Part shown: one piece after another, positions 44,081 through 53,366 of the stretch
Position numbering within the stretch: position 1 is the first letter of the stretch
How the letters are laid out: each line of letters opens with the position of its first letter
Assembly (NCBI RefSeq): GCF_020966755.1
Contig: NZ_JAJKFT010000004.1
Location: forward strand, 434,001-498,000
Reading direction: 5' to 3'
DNA from: Blastopirellula sediminis
Lineage (GTDB): Bacteria; Planctomycetota; Planctomycetia; Pirellulales; Pirellulaceae
DNA: 64,000 bases
Position numbers and translations under genes: made by a program
The notes under the pieces: generated by a model
Databases searched by the model: none
Told to the model about the DNA's origin: nothing
What the model saw: the letters and a program-made list of their open reading frames with translations, nothing else

Positions 44081-45538
44081 TTACTTGCAAAGCGTCTTCG
44101 CGACTTCGACCAGAGTACGAACGCCGAAGCCGGAGGCTCCGCCGTCCATCCACGGCTTCGCTTTTTCGAGGAAGGCGGGGCCGGCGATGTCGATGTGGGT
44201 CCAGGGAGTTCCTTCGACGAACTCTTCCAGGAACTTCGCCGCGGTGATCGCGCCACCCCAGCGACCTTCGCCGACGTTCTTGATGTCGGCGACCTGGCTT
44301 TTGATCTGCTCGCCAAATTCCGAGAACATCGGCAGCGGCCACATCGGTTCTCCCATCCGCTTTGAGCACTCGAAGATCATGTCTTGCATCGGCTCGTCGT
44401 TGGTCATCAGGCCGGCGACATCGAGTCCGAGCGCCACGACGCAAGCGCCGGTCAAGGTCGCCAGGTCGATGATGCGGGTCGGCTTTTCTTCGAGCGCGAC
44501 GTTCAGCACGTCGGCCAAGACCAAACGCCCTTCGGCGTCGGTGTTCAGCACTTCGATCGTCTTGCCGCTACGGGCGGTCAGCACGTCGCCGAGCTTGTAG
44601 CTATCGCCGGAGACCATGTTCTCGACCAGGCCGACCAGGGCGACGACGTTCAGCGGAAGCTGCAGCGCGGCGATCGCTTTGATCGCGCCGAGCACGGTCG
44701 CGGCGCCGGCCATATCGCACTTCATCGTCTTCATGCCGTCGCTCGGTTTCAGCGAGAGACCGCCGGAGTCGAAGGTGACCCCTTTGCCGACCAGCGCCAG
44801 CGGCGATTCGCCCAGCTTGCCGCCGCTGTAGCGAATGATCACCAGGCGAGGATCACGCGTCGAAGCTTGCGAGACGGCGAGCAACGACCCGCAGCGTTCG
44901 TCTTCCAGCTTCTTCTTGTCCCAGACTTCGATCGACAAGTTGTAGTCTTCGGCGACGACCGACGCTTCTTCGGCGAAGGTGGCCGGATAGATGTCGGCGG
45001 CGGGACGATTGACCAGGTTGCGAGTCAGATTGATCGCGTTGCCGTAAGCGGCGCCTTTTTCGATCGTCGCTTCATCGACGCCGTACCAGAAGATTTCTTC
45101 CGGCGTGGTGAGCGCTTTTTCTTTGCGGTAGAGATCTTGTCCCTGGACGCCGACGCAGAGCCCGGCGATCGCTTGTTCGGAAAGCTCTTTCGGCCAGAAG
45201 TCGTCGAGGAAGAAGCCGACCTTCTTCCGCTTCTTGCTGGCGACCAACCTGGCGGCGGTGGCGGCGGCGCCGTAGACCGTTTCGGCGCAGAGATCGGCTT
45301 TGGCGCCGAGACCGACGACGACCACTTCGATGGTCGGCACGCCGGCCGGGGCCAGGATGCGGGTCGTCTCGTACTTCTTTCCGGTGATTTCGCCGGCGGT
45401 TTTCAAACGCTCAATCGCGCCGCTGATCGCCGGGTCAAGCTGTTCGGCGGTCGGCGACAGTCCGTCGGAATAGGCGCCGACGATGATGGCGTCTCCGTCG
45501 AAGTCCTTGACCGATTGTTTCGTAGATTGAATCTTCAT
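44081..45538 (-). CDS. pepA: Leucyl aminopeptidase (M17)
   Basis: A 485-residue M17 aminopeptidase. The di-metal active site is complete: VGKGVTFDSGGLSLKPS, MKTMKCDMAGAATVLGAI, and the signature NTDAEGRLVLADVL. The N-terminal macro-like domain is present (IVGAYSDGLSPTAEQ). It removes N-terminal residues from peptides in the cytoplasm as a hexamer. Divergent from the UbiD-family gene. Confidence 0.95.
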   Translation of the reverse strand: MKIQSTKQSVKDFDGDAIIVGAYSDGLSPTAEQLDPAISGAIERLKTAGEITGKKYETTRILAPAGVPTIEVVVVGLGAKADLCAETVYGAAATAARLVASKKRKKVGFFLDDFWPKELSEQAIAGLCVGVQGQDLYRKEKALTTPEEIFWYGVDEATIEKGAAYGNAINLTRNLVNRPAADIYPATFAEEASVVAEDYNLSIEVWDKKKLEDERCGSLLAVSQASTRDPRLVIIRYSGGKLGESPLALVGKGVTFDSGGLSLKPSDGMKTMKCDMAGAATVLGAIKAIAALQLPLNVVALVGLVENMVSGDSYKLGDVLTARSGKTIEVLNTDAEGRLVLADVLNVALEEKPTRIIDLATLTGACVVALGLDVAGLMTNDEPMQDMIFECSKRMGEPMWPLPMFSEFGEQIKSQVADIKNVGEGRWGGAITAAKFLEEFVEGTPWTHIDIAGPAFLEKAKPWMDGGASGFGVRTLVEVAKTLCK

Positions 45539-45776
45539 GTCGGCGTCTTTCTGAGCGTGAAAACAGAGCGGGAACCGAATTTCCTCCGCTCAGTTTAATG
45601 CGCTGCGTTGGCTCTTTACAGGAGCCCCCGGCTGTTAAGGCTGCGAATACGGGGTACGATTTTGGTCGGTTGTCGCTAGCGGCGCAATTCCGGTCGAATT
45701 GGTAATAGTTTCGCAGCCTGTTTTCGGCCGATAGCTGAAAATCTCCCTTTCCTCCTTTTTTTGCTCCTTCGCCAAC

Positions 45777-47600
45777 ATGGGTTATCGAAATCTCCGGCAA
45801 TGCGTCGAGGACCTGCGCAAGCATGGTCGCTTGATCCAGATCGACGACTGCATCGACGCACGCTTGGAAGCGGCCGAGATCCAGCGACGCGTGTACGCCA
45901 GCGGGGGACCGGCCGTTTATTTCGCCAACGTCAAGGATTGCCGGTTTCCGATGGTTTCGAACCTGTTCGGCTCGCTCGACCAGGCGCGGTTCCTCTTTCG
46001 CGATACGATCGACCAGGTCAAACGGCTGATCGAGCTGAAGATCGATCCCAACGAACTCTGGAAGCGGCCGCTGCGGTACGCGGGGGCGCCGTTCTGGGCG
46101 ATGAAGATGTTGCCGGCCAAGCGGCGCGGCGGCCCGGTCCTGAAGAACCAGACGAAGATCACCGACTTGCCGCAGCTCGTCTCGTGGCCGGACGACGGCG
46201 GCGCCTATGTGACGCTGCCGCAGGTTTATACCGAGGATGTCCGTCACCCGGGGGCGATGAAGTCGAACCTCGGTATGTATCGGGTGCAGCTGACCGGCAA
46301 CGACTACGTGCCGAACGAAGAGATTGGTCTGCACTATCAAATCCATCGCGGCATCGGCGTGCATCATGCGGCCGCGCTGGAGGCGGGCAAGCCATTTCAC
46401 GCGAATATCTTTGTTGGCGGTACGCCTGCGATGTCGCTGTCGGCGGTGATGCCGCTGCCGGAAGGTTTGAGCGAATTGCAGTTTGCCGGCGCATTGGCGG
46501 GACATCGGATTCCGCTCGCCTATGGCGCGACGGCGCTCCCCCTCTATGCGGAAGCGGACTTCTGCATCGCCGGGACGATTGAGCGGCAAACGAAGCCGGA
46601 AGGTCCGTTCGGCGATCACTTGGGCTATTACAGTCTGACGCATCCCTTCCCGGTGCTGAAGGTCGAGAAGGTGTTTCATCGCGATGATGCGATCTGGCCC
46701 TTCACCGTGGTCGGGCGACCTCCGCAGGAAGACACGACGTTCGGCGCGCTGATCCATGAAATTACCGGTCCGATCATCCCGACGGTGTTGCCCGGCGTGA
46801 AAGCGGTTCATGCGGTCGACGCGGCCGGCGTGCATCCGTTGATGCTCGCGATCGGCAGCGAACGCTATGTGCCGTACGACGAACGAACGCGTCCGAAGGA
46901 ATTGCTGACGCAGGCCAATGCGATTCTTGGACAAGGGCAGATGTCGCTGGCGAAGTACCTGATGATCATCGCCGGCGAAGATGACCCGAGCCTGGAGATT
47001 CATGACATCGATCGGTACTTCATGCACTTGCTGGCCCGGATCGATTGGCGGCGCGATCTTCATTTCCAGACCGAAACGACGATCGACACGCTCGACTACA
47101 GCAGCGGACAATTCAATCATGGCTCGAAGCTGGTGATGGCGGCGGTTGGCAAACCGATTCGCGAACTACCGACTGAACTGCCGGCGAATCTATCGCTGCC
47201 AGACGGTTTCCATACGCCGCAGGTCGCGCTGCCGGGCGCAATGGTGGTGCAAGGGCCGAAGTATAGTGACGCGAACGAGATGGAACGCTTCTGCGCGGCG
47301 TTTGACGCGGCGGCGCCGATCAACCGGTTCCCGCTGATCGTGATCGCCGACGATAGCCCGTTTGCGGCGGCGTCGCTGAATAACTTTGCCTGGATGTTGT
47401 TCACGCGGAGCAATCCGGCGGCCGACGTGCATGGGATCGAGTCGTTCACCCACGAGAAGCATTGGGGATGTCGCGGTTCGCTGGTGATCGACGCTCGATT
47501 GAAGCCGTGGAACGCGCCGCCGCTGATTGAGGATCCGGCGGTGACCGCGAAGGTCGACGCCTTAGCGGCGCGTGGCGGAGCGATTGCGAAATACCTGTAG
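45777..47600 (+). CDS. UbiD-family decarboxylase
   Basis: A 607-residue UbiD-like enzyme that uses prenylated flavin for non-oxidative decarboxylation. N-terminal MGYRNLRQCVEDLRKHGRLI is typical. The Glu/Arg/Glu active site lies around EGPFGDHLGYYS and IERQTKPEG. Long forms like this are the ones linked to menaquinone (futalosine route) or ubiquinone synthesis. No UbiX-like flavin prenyltransferase is adjacent. Quinone use fits the cytochrome bd genes that follow. Confidence 0.88.
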   Translation: MGYRNLRQCVEDLRKHGRLIQIDDCIDARLEAAEIQRRVYASGGPAVYFANVKDCRFPMVSNLFGSLDQARFLFRDTIDQVKRLIELKIDPNELWKRPLRYAGAPFWAMKMLPAKRRGGPVLKNQTKITDLPQLVSWPDDGGAYVTLPQVYTEDVRHPGAMKSNLGMYRVQLTGNDYVPNEEIGLHYQIHRGIGVHHAAALEAGKPFHANIFVGGTPAMSLSAVMPLPEGLSELQFAGALAGHRIPLAYGATALPLYAEADFCIAGTIERQTKPEGPFGDHLGYYSLTHPFPVLKVEKVFHRDDAIWPFTVVGRPPQEDTTFGALIHEITGPIIPTVLPGVKAVHAVDAAGVHPLMLAIGSERYVPYDERTRPKELLTQANAILGQGQMSLAKYLMIIAGEDDPSLEIHDIDRYFMHLLARIDWRRDLHFQTETTIDTLDYSSGQFNHGSKLVMAAVGKPIRELPTELPANLSLPDGFHTPQVALPGAMVVQGPKYSDANEMERFCAAFDAAAPINRFPLIVIADDSPFAAASLNNFAWMLFTRSNPAADVHGIESFTHEKHWGCRGSLVIDARLKPWNAPPLIEDPAVTAKVDALAARGGAIAKYL

Positions 47601-47703
47601 CGACGATGGTTTCTGCGTCAAATTGTCGCATTGCGACATTTCGACTCATCGGCCAAACTAGGGGCTACGTTGCTGCCAGCTCGCTCGAATTTTGGACCGC
47701 CTG

Positions 47704-49041
47704 ATGTTGCTACTAGCGGACAGCGCGAATCTTCTGCCGGCGCGCCTGCAAATGGCCTTTACGCTCGGCTTTCATATTATTTTCGCCTGCATCGGGATGG
47801 GGTTGCCGATCCTGATCGTCTTGGCGGAATGGCTCTCGCTGAAGAAGCAGGACCCGGTCTGGCGGACGATCGCCCAGCGGTGGAGCAAAGGGTTCGCGGT
47901 GCTCTTCGCCGTCGGCGCGGTATCAGGAACGGTGTTGTCGTTTGAGTTGGGGCTGCTCTGGCCCGAGTTCATGGGAACGTACGGCCCGGTCGTCGGTCTG
48001 CCGTTCACGATGGAAGGATTCGCCTTCTTTACCGAAGGGATCTTCGTCGGCATTTACTTGTACGGCTGGAATCGACTCTCGCCGTTTCATCACTGGCTTT
48101 GCGGAATTCCGATCGCGATCGCTGGAACGACGTCGGCCTGGTTTGTCGTGACGACCAACTCATTCATGAATTGCCCGCAAGGGTTTGAGCTCGACGCTGA
48201 CGGCAAGCTACTGAACGTGCAGCCGTGGACGGCGATGCTCAACCCGGCGACTGGCGCGCAGACGACGCATATGATCGTCGCGGCCTACATGGTGACCGGT
48301 TTCCTGGTGGCGGCGTTCTATGCGTGGGAGATCTTACGCGGGCGGAACACCATCTATCAGCGACGGGCGCTCACCCTCGGCATTTTGATGGGAGGGATCT
48401 TTGCAATCGTGCAGGGACCGGTCGGTCACTGGGCCGGACATGCGGTCGCCGTCACCCAGCCGATCAAACTGGCGGCGATGGAAGGGCAGTGGGAAACCGA
48501 AACCTACGCGCCGCTCCGGATCGGCGGACTGCCCGATCCAGAAACGAAAACGACTCCGTACTCGATCGAGATTCCGGCAATGCTCAGCGTCTTGGCGTAC
48601 GAAGATCCGGCCGCCGAAGTGAAAGGGCTCAACGCGTTTCCGGAGGATCTCCATCCGCCAGTCGTGATCGTGCACATCGCGTTTCAGATCATGGTTGGGA
48701 TCGGCACGCTGCTGATCTTGGTGGGACTCTGGTCAGGCTATCTGCTGAAGTGGGGAAAGTCGGATTGGGGTTCGCGGCGGTTGTGGCTGTGGACTTTGTT
48801 CCTAAGCGGGCCGGCGACGGTGCTCGCCATGGAAGCTGGCTGGACGGTGACCGAAGTGGGACGTCAGCCGTGGATCGTACATGGCTTTTTGCGCACGGCT
48901 GATGCGGTCACCAAGGCGCCTGGCGTCTGGACGATCTTTTGCGTGACGATGTTGATTTACCTGGTGCTCTCGACCGGTTGCATCCTGGTGCTGCGAATCT
49001 TGGCGAAACGTCCCTTGCCGGAGTTTACCGATGTCGCCTGA
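47704..49041 (+). CDS. cydA: Cytochrome bd quinol oxidase subunit I
   Basis: A 445-residue CydA from ATG 47704; an in-frame TTG 12 bases upstream is less likely. Haem ligands are visible: AFTLGFHIIF (His of haem b595), THMIVAAYMVTGF (His of b558) and AMEAGWTVTEVGRQPW (Met of b558, plus the GRQPW signature). The Glu pair in FTMEGFAFFTEGIF is kept. The Q loop is short, as in the cyanide-insensitive type. It reduces oxygen at low concentration using quinol. Confidence 0.93.
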   Translation: MLLLADSANLLPARLQMAFTLGFHIIFACIGMGLPILIVLAEWLSLKKQDPVWRTIAQRWSKGFAVLFAVGAVSGTVLSFELGLLWPEFMGTYGPVVGLPFTMEGFAFFTEGIFVGIYLYGWNRLSPFHHWLCGIPIAIAGTTSAWFVVTTNSFMNCPQGFELDADGKLLNVQPWTAMLNPATGAQTTHMIVAAYMVTGFLVAAFYAWEILRGRNTIYQRRALTLGILMGGIFAIVQGPVGHWAGHAVAVTQPIKLAAMEGQWETETYAPLRIGGLPDPETKTTPYSIEIPAMLSVLAYEDPAAEVKGLNAFPEDLHPPVVIVHIAFQIMVGIGTLLILVGLWSGYLLKWGKSDWGSRRLWLWTLFLSGPATVLAMEAGWTVTEVGRQPWIVHGFLRTADAVTKAPGVWTIFCVTMLIYLVLSTGCILVLRILAKRPLPEFTDVA

Positions 49042-50050
49042 GCTAATTGTCGGAATTGTATTGGGAGCGGCGACGACGCTCTACTTGTTGTTGGGTGGAG
49101 CGGACTTCGGCGCCGGCATCTGGGAAATCAACACCGGGTTTCAGTCGGACGAGCGCGAGCGGAATCTCCTCTACCACGCGATCGGTCCGGTCTGGGAAGC
49201 GAATCACATCTGGTTGATCTTCGTGCTGGTCGTCTTGTTCGCGGCGTTTCCGTTGGCGTTTCAGGCGCTCTGCTCGGCGTTCATCATTCCGGCGTTTTTG
49301 GTTCTCGCGGGGATTGTCTTTCGTGGGGCTGGGTATGTATTCCGCGCTTATTCCATTGACTCCGGATCGCATCAACGGGTTTGGCGAATGTTGTTCGCCG
49401 CGGCGTCGGCGGCGGCGCCATTCTTTTTGGGAGCGATTGCCGGGACGCTCGCATCGGGGCAATCGAAGATCAACGCAGAAGGAGTTTATGAAGGAAACTT
49501 CTTGACCGACTGGATCACGCCGATGGGACTGTACACCGCGTTCTTTACGGTCGGGCTTTGTTCTTATCTGGCGGCGGTTTTCCTGGCGCGCGAAGCGGAT
49601 CAAGAAGGGGAAGTCGAGTTGACGCTCGTTTGGCGTCAGCGCTCGTTGGCGACTGGAATTTGGATGGGCGTACTTGCGGCGGTCGGGCTAGTGTTCGTAG
49701 CGCTCGAAACGCCGGAACTGGCGCGGGGGTTCGCAACGCGGGCCTGGCCGCTGGTGGCGCTGTCGGCGATCTGCGGCACGGGTTCGCTGTTGTTTCTGTT
49801 TCTCAAGAAGTACACGCCGGCGGCTGCCTGTACGATGTTGGCGGCCGGCAACATCATCTGGGGCTGGGGAATCGCCCAGTATCCGGTGATTGTTCCCCCC
49901 TATCTGACGCTCGCCGAATCAAAATCGCCAGACTCGGTTTTGTGGGCGATGATCGGCGCCGTCGGGGTCGGCGCGTTGATTTTGGGGCCAAGTCTCGCGC
50001 TCCTCTTCTATCTGTTCAAGCTGAAGCCGACCGGCGGCGCCGAGTATTGA
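49031..50050 (+). CDS. cydB: Cytochrome bd quinol oxidase subunit II
   Basis: A 339-residue membrane protein with about eight spans. The start overlaps cydA by 11 bases. LGGADFGAGIWEI and HAIGPVWEANHIWLIFVLVVLFAAFP are classic CydB segments. It stabilises subunit I and its haems. No CydX or CydCD genes are seen nearby. Confidence 0.93.
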   Translation: MSPELIVGIVLGAATTLYLLLGGADFGAGIWEINTGFQSDERERNLLYHAIGPVWEANHIWLIFVLVVLFAAFPLAFQALCSAFIIPAFLVLAGIVFRGAGYVFRAYSIDSGSHQRVWRMLFAAASAAAPFFLGAIAGTLASGQSKINAEGVYEGNFLTDWITPMGLYTAFFTVGLCSYLAAVFLAREADQEGEVELTLVWRQRSLATGIWMGVLAAVGLVFVALETPELARGFATRAWPLVALSAICGTGSLLFLFLKKYTPAAACTMLAAGNIIWGWGIAQYPVIVPPYLTLAESKSPDSVLWAMIGAVGVGALILGPSLALLFYLFKLKPTGGAEY

Positions 50051-50138
50051 TGCGGCTGGTCCCGCGCTGCGGGACGCTCTACAATTGGGCCACCTCTGTA
50101 CCGCATCATGACCCGCGCGAAGGATCGAAGCGAACCGT

Positions 50139-51527
50139 ATGGCGAGAATTACTTTTTACGGCGCTGCCGGAACGGTAACCGGCTCAAAATATCTTGTCGA
50201 AGCGGGCCAGGCGAAAGTCCTGGTCGACTGCGGCTTGTTTCAAGGGCTTAAAGAGCTCCGTCTCCTCAACTGGAAGAAGCTGCCGTTCGAGGCCAACTCG
50301 GTCGACGCAGTCGTCCTGACGCATGCTCATATTGACCATACCGGGTTTCTGCCGCGATTCGTTCGAGACGGCTTTCGGCACAAGATCGTTTGCACGCCGG
50401 CGACCAAAGAACTGACCAAGCTGCTGCTGCTCGACTCGGCGAAGAACCAAAAGCGGGACGCCGACTACCTCAATCGCAAGCATCTGTCGAAGCACTCGCC
50501 GGCGTTACCGCTGTACGACGCGCAAGACGCGCGGCGAGCGCTCAAGCGTTTGAAGTCGGTCCCACGCGGCGAGTGGTACGAACTGGCGGATCCGATCTGG
50601 ATCCGCTTTCATGACGCGGGGCACTTGCTCGGCTCGAACATGATCGAGATGGAAATCCGCGATCGCGATCCGGCGCTGCGGATTTTGTTCTCCGGCGACG
50701 TCGGACGTTACGACGCTCCCCTTTATTTCGATCCGTCCCCGCCGACTCCCTGCGACTATCTGATCTGCGAAAGCACCTACGGCGACCGCGATCACCCGGA
50801 CGAGGACGTGATGGACATTCTCGCCGATCGGGTCAACAAGGCGTACCAGCGCGGCGGCGTGATGCTGTTCGCGGCGTTCGCCGTCGGCCGTAGTCAGCAG
50901 CTGATTTACTTGCTGCAACTGCTGATGCATGACGGCCGCATTCCGAAGATTCCGATCTATCTCGACAGTCCGATGGCGGTCGACGCGACCAAGATTTTCC
51001 GCACTTTTTCGCAAGACCACGATCTGAGCGAAGGTCAGCTCGCGCCGCCGAATAGCGTGCTCGACGGTCCGAGCGTCGAATTGGTCCGCGATCACAATCG
51101 ATCGAAGCAACTCAACAACGTCAAAGGTCCCGCGGTGATCATTTCGTCTTCCGGCATGATGACCGGCGGGCGCATTTTGTTCCACTTGAAGCGGCGGCTG
51201 CCTGATCCGAAGAACACGATCCTACTTGGCGGCTTCATGGCTGCCGGCACCCGCGGTCGCGATTTGCAGGAAGGACGCCCCTTCATTCGGATTCACGGCC
51301 AGGACGTCCCGGTTCGGGCGGCGATCGATAGCGTTTCGGGACTGAGCGGTCACGCGGGGCGAAGCGAACTATTGCGTTGGCTGAAGGATCTGCCGAAGCC
51401 GAAAAAGGTCTTCATCACGCATGGCGAGCCCGATAGCGCCGCATCGTTCGCCAAGGCGCTGGAGGAACAATACCATTTTGATACGGTCATCCCGCAATTG
51501 GGCGACTCGTTTGAGTTAGGAGAGTAG
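50139..51527 (+). CDS. MBL-fold beta-CASP nuclease (RNA-processing type)
   Basis: A 462-residue protein. The metal motif THAHIDHTGFLPRF is near residue 65, with FHDAGHLLGSNMI and FSGDVGRYDAPLY following. The beta-CASP region (AFAVGRSQQLIYLL, SSSGMMTGGRILFHLKR) and the last His in GLSGHAGRSELLRWL and FITHGEPDSA are present. This fits YSH1/CPSF-type exonucleases. Four bases separate it from the next gene. Confidence 0.92.
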   Translation: MARITFYGAAGTVTGSKYLVEAGQAKVLVDCGLFQGLKELRLLNWKKLPFEANSVDAVVLTHAHIDHTGFLPRFVRDGFRHKIVCTPATKELTKLLLLDSAKNQKRDADYLNRKHLSKHSPALPLYDAQDARRALKRLKSVPRGEWYELADPIWIRFHDAGHLLGSNMIEMEIRDRDPALRILFSGDVGRYDAPLYFDPSPPTPCDYLICESTYGDRDHPDEDVMDILADRVNKAYQRGGVMLFAAFAVGRSQQLIYLLQLLMHDGRIPKIPIYLDSPMAVDATKIFRTFSQDHDLSEGQLAPPNSVLDGPSVELVRDHNRSKQLNNVKGPAVIISSSGMMTGGRILFHLKRRLPDPKNTILLGGFMAAGTRGRDLQEGRPFIRIHGQDVPVRAAIDSVSGLSGHAGRSELLRWLKDLPKPKKVFITHGEPDSAASFAKALEEQYHFDTVIPQLGDSFELGE

Positions 51528-51531
51528 CGAC

Positions 51532-52392
51532 GTGGAAGGAATGGGGATTCACGACAATTTGGCGATGATTTTGAAGTCGCCGACCTACAAGATGGCGGAG
51601 CTCGATACCGACTTCTTGCAGCGCGACGAAATGCGAGCCGTCCGGTTGCAACTTGAGTATCTAAAGCCGGAACTGGCGTTTCGACGGTTGAACATTCGTT
51701 CGACGGTGATCGTTTTCGGCGGAACGCAAATTGTCGAAACGCACGTTGCGGAAGAGCGTTTAGAGCAAGCGAAGAAGATGCTTGCGGCGTCGCCGACCGA
51801 TCCGAAACGCATGCGTGACCTCGCCCGCGCCGAGCGGATCCTCGCGAAGTCGCACTATTACGAAGAAGCGCGGCAGTTCGCTCACATCTGCTCTACCAAT
51901 TGTCACATTGACGGCGAGTGCGAATACGTCGTCGTGACCGGCGGCGGCCCCGGCGTGATGGAAGCGGCCAATCGCGGTTCGTACGAAGCGGAAGCGCCGA
52001 CCGTCGGGCTCAACATCACGCTCCCCGAAGAACAGCATCCCAATCCGTACATTACGCCGGACCTTTGTTTCCTGTTCCACTACTTCGCCATGCGTAAGAT
52101 GCACTTCTTGGTGCGGGCCAAGGCGCTGGTCGTCTTTCCGGGCGGGTTCGGCACGCTCGACGAATTGTTTGACGCCCTCACGCTCCGGCAGACCGGGTGC
52201 ATGCAGGAGATTCCGATCATCCTGTATGGAACGGAATACTGGAAGAACGTCGTCGATTTCCAGTTTCTCGCCGACGAAGGAGTGATTCGGGACGAGCATC
52301 TCGACCTGATCAGCTTCGCCGATTCTCCGTCGCAAGCGTGGGACATCATCGCGGAGTTTCACCGCCATCCCGAAAAGGGAGCGAAGCGGTAA
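51532..52392 (+). CDS. LOG-family protein (TIGR00730-like)
   Basis: A 286-residue protein with the LOG motif PGGFGTLDELFDALTLRQ and a nucleotide-binding TGGGPGVMEAANRGS. LOG proteins release bases or cytokinin-like products from nucleotide monophosphates. The GTG at 51532 has AGGAG upstream; the ATG nine bases later has a Shine-Dalgarno too close. The last base of its stop is shared with the SDR start (TAATG). Confidence 0.87.
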   Translation: MEGMGIHDNLAMILKSPTYKMAELDTDFLQRDEMRAVRLQLEYLKPELAFRRLNIRSTVIVFGGTQIVETHVAEERLEQAKKMLAASPTDPKRMRDLARAERILAKSHYYEEARQFAHICSTNCHIDGECEYVVVTGGGPGVMEAANRGSYEAEAPTVGLNITLPEEQHPNPYITPDLCFLFHYFAMRKMHFLVRAKALVVFPGGFGTLDELFDALTLRQTGCMQEIPIILYGTEYWKNVVDFQFLADEGVIRDEHLDLISFADSPSQAWDIIAEFHRHPEKGAKR

Positions 52393-53198
52393 TGCCGTCG
52401 ACGCAAGAAAAACTGCTCGACCTGTTCGGCAATCCCGCGCCGGTTGCGGTGGTGACCGGCAGCGGCGCTGATCGGGTTGGCAAGACGGTCGCCCTCTACC
52501 TGGCCGAGCATGGCTACCGCATCGCGCTGCATGCCAACGGCTCGATCGACGAAGCGGAAGCGACGGCGGCCAATTTGTGCGACCAGGGGATTGAAGCGAA
52601 GGCGTTCGCCGCCGACCTGGCCGAGGAAGCGGAGATTCAGACGCTGTTCGACAGCATCCATTTCTACTTTGGGCGAATCGACGTCCTGGTCAACACGGCG
52701 GCGATCTGGGAGTCAAAGCGGTTCGACAAAGTGACCGCCGCCGATCTCCGCCGGCAATTTGACGTGAACGCGGCGGGGACGTTTTTCTGCTGTCAGGCGG
52801 CCGGCCGCCGGATGATCGATCAGCCGAAAGGGGGCGCAATCGTGAACATCGGCGATTGGTCGATCGCACGGCCTTACCCAGACTACGCGGCCTATTTCGT
52901 CTCGAAGGGAACGTTGCCGACGATGACCCGCAGCCTGGCAGTCGAGCTGGGAACGCGAAATCCCGGCGTGCGCGTCAACGCAATCTTGCCCGGTCAGGTG
53001 ATGCAGCCGGAGGAAGCGACCAGCGAGAAAATCGGCCGTGACGTCGAGCGGACGCTGGTTAAGCGCAAAGGGGACCCGGCGTATTTAGCGCATGCGGTGC
53101 TGTTTTTGATCGAAAACCCGTTCGTCACCGGAGTTTGCCTGCCCGTGGACGGGGGACGCTCGATCTTCGCGAGCGGCGATTTTAGTGCTAGCGGTTAG
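52392..53198 (+). CDS. SDR-family reductase, pteridine-reductase-like
   Basis: A 268-residue short-chain dehydrogenase. The cofactor loop is TGSGADRVGKTVALYLAEHG and the NTAA motif is VNTAAIWES. The Ser is in NIGDWSI, with YxxxK in YAAYFVSKG. The atypical TGS-x-A-D-R-V-G loop and HANGS after strand 2 are like pteridine reductases (FolM/PTR1 type), so NADPH use is likely. Overlaps the LOG gene by one base. Substrate not certain. Confidence 0.83.
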   Translation: MPSTQEKLLDLFGNPAPVAVVTGSGADRVGKTVALYLAEHGYRIALHANGSIDEAEATAANLCDQGIEAKAFAADLAEEAEIQTLFDSIHFYFGRIDVLVNTAAIWESKRFDKVTAADLRRQFDVNAAGTFFCCQAAGRRMIDQPKGGAIVNIGDWSIARPYPDYAAYFVSKGTLPTMTRSLAVELGTRNPGVRVNAILPGQVMQPEEATSEKIGRDVERTLVKRKGDPAYLAHAVLFLIENPFVTGVCLPVDGGRSIFASGDFSASG

Positions 53199-53366
53199 CC
53201 ATTTCACCGCGAAATAGGGGTGAATTCGGCGAAAATCGGCGCTGCTTTCATGACGCCATTCTCATAGAATTCCGCACGATTAGTTTGCAAAGGTACGACC
53301 CGACGGTCGCACTCACCCAACGGATGCGGATACGACTCCCGCCGCGACTAAATTAAGGCATGTTCG

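Noticed and set aside
45435-47120. A 561-codon open frame on the minus strand
   Set aside because: Antisense to the UbiD-family gene and rich in Arg and His; no domain visible.
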